Of a stretch of DNA of 64,000 bases, positions 62,901-64,000 are shown in pieces (the stretch's first letter is position 1; each line of letters begins with the position of its first letter). Origin of the DNA: Hypomyces perniciosus (lineage: Eukaryota > Ascomycota > Sordariomycetes > Hypocreales > Hypocreaceae). The notes under the pieces are model-generated. The model was not told where the DNA came from. It saw only the letters and a list, made by a program, of their open reading frames with translations, and did no database searches. The stretch covers positions 3,224,001-3,288,000 of the forward strand of contig SPDT01000001.1 of the NCBI GenBank assembly GCA_008477525.1, read 5' to 3'. Both the position numbers and the translations under genes were made by a program.

Positions 62901-64000
62901 ATATTACCTATTAGCGTTTAAATTAATTAAAGTAGTAATAATCTTTAAATTAAAAAAAGAGATTTATTATCTTTAAAAGTTTAAAAGTTAATTTCTTTTT
63001 TTTATATAAATAAAAAACTTAAATCCTTTATAATATAAAAAATTATATATACTATAATTATATTATAAATACTATATATTAAATAAACTAGTGCCCTTTT
63101 AAAGATTTAATATTAATTTAATTATAGCTTTAATTTATAAAATTAGTCTGGCTTTATATAATTATAAAGTTATTACTTTTATTATAGTTAATATTTAAAA
63201 GGCTTTTAATATAGTTTTTATTAATAAATTAACCTTTTAACTATAAAAATAAAGTTAATTTAATTATATAATTAAATAAACCTTTTTTTATAATAAATTA
63301 TAAAGTTTAAGTAAAACTATAAAAAATAATAATTTAACTACTCTTTTTAACCTATAACCTTTTTTAAAAATTATTAGTATTTTTAATCTATCTTTTACTT
63401 TATATAACTTTAATGTCACGGGTTAGACCCAATTAGGAAGGACCTCGGCTATGCTGAGCCCGGCACTACAATTCCCTACATCTCCCAGACCAGCTAATGC
63501 AGATATATATACATCAAGCACCGCGTATAAGCCTTAAGCCTATACGCATATACACTACTGCACTATAGATCGATATATATATAGCTAGATAGTCCCCCTT
63601 CCTATTCCCTCGCTCCTTAGCTTTGAATAGACAATTCTATGGCGCCCTAGTATCAGTTACTGTAAGAGGCTACGCCCATCACATTTAATATATTATTTAT
63701 TTATTGCCTTTATTTAACTTTAAATAATAGCGATTAAATAATCCTTTTTTAATAAACTATAAAGGTTTAATTATATAAATAATATAGTGTTTTATTTGTT
63801 AATAACTCTTTTAATTAAATAATCGCCTAGGCTATAGCAATACTTTAAAAACTTTAATAATAAAGTAAAGATAATATAATATTATTTACTTTTAAAAAAA
63901 TAAAAGTAATATATTTTTTAAAATATTATATATAAAATAATCTATTAATAATATATAATAATATTAAAAAAATAATATTAAAAAAAAGGCAATTAAATAA
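59936..64000 (+). mobile_element. LINE-like element, copy 2 (plus strand, open at window edge)
   Basis: It is collinear with the reverse complement of 58200 down to about 54650. Blocks include 59938-60055 with 58075-58195, 60105-60390 with 57740-58020 and 63840-63990 with 54640-54790. It starts at the same 5' position ('acttccctcctacaacacc'), so both copies are full-length at the 5' end. The first 120 bp are little mutated; the rest is strongly RIP-degraded with stops in every frame. It is interrupted by a solo LTR at 63414-63683 and continues past the window. Confidence 0.75.
63414..63683. mobile_element. Solo LTR (270 bp) in LINE copy 2
   Basis: It begins TGTCACGGGTTAGACCC and ends CTACGCCCATCACA, the TG...CA form of an LTR. 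A perfect 5-bp duplication, TTTAA, lies at 63409-63413 and 63684-63688. Homology of the LINE copies resumes on both sides. There is no internal region, so a full element was probably lost by LTR recombination. It keeps normal GC and many CpG sites. No related LTR occurs elsewhere in the window, so its parent family is not represented here. Confidence 0.92.

Overview
This window reads as an AT-rich, gene-free compartment of a filamentous ascomycete (Pezizomycotina) genome. Almost all of it has the signature of repeat-induced point mutation (RIP). TA-rich sequence predominates, CpG is scarce, and stops fill every frame. Repeat copies differ from one another mainly by C-to-T and G-to-A. I found no host gene, tRNA, rRNA or CRISPR array. 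The few GC-richer islands are short transposon pieces or element ends that escaped or post-date RIP. I cannot name the species.

Layout. 1-1390 and 4680-5800 are inverted copies of one unidentified repeat (H). 1605-4660 is a plus-strand fragment of a Ty3/gypsy family (R) with an integrase zinc-finger relic and an (AAT)68 microsatellite. 5810-9190 (plus) and about 10400-17060 (minus) are two copies of a second retroelement (G). Copy 1 of G carries two MITEs whose empty sites survive in copy 2. 17694-26781 is a complete but dead R element on the minus strand, with LTRs, a polypurine tract and a primer-binding site. A further R copy (26782-27764 and 37886-39886) is split by a 10.1-kb LTR retrotransposon (L, 27765-37885), which itself holds a 3.5-kb hAT transposon (33938-37454). 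39887-52528 is AT-rich sequence with seven MITEs and an R fragment (44620-47802). 52529-58245 is a TA-flanked terminal-inverted-repeat element split by a 5.4-kb LINE-like element. 59266-64000 is a pogo/Fot-like remnant with a 142-bp hAT MITE, followed by an inverted second LINE copy that carries a solo LTR.

The window is best used as a readable record of nested insertion. Target-site duplications and paralogous empty sites give a relative order: R and G first, then L and the MITEs, then hAT into L. Short elements (MITEs, solo LTR, hAT ends) keep more GC and CpG than the long repeats around them. The best candidates for recent activity are the hAT family (decayed 3.5-kb copy plus a nearly unmutated 142-bp derivative), the CCCGTTGGTG-type elements and the family of the solo LTR. 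I found no convincing undescribed cellular system.
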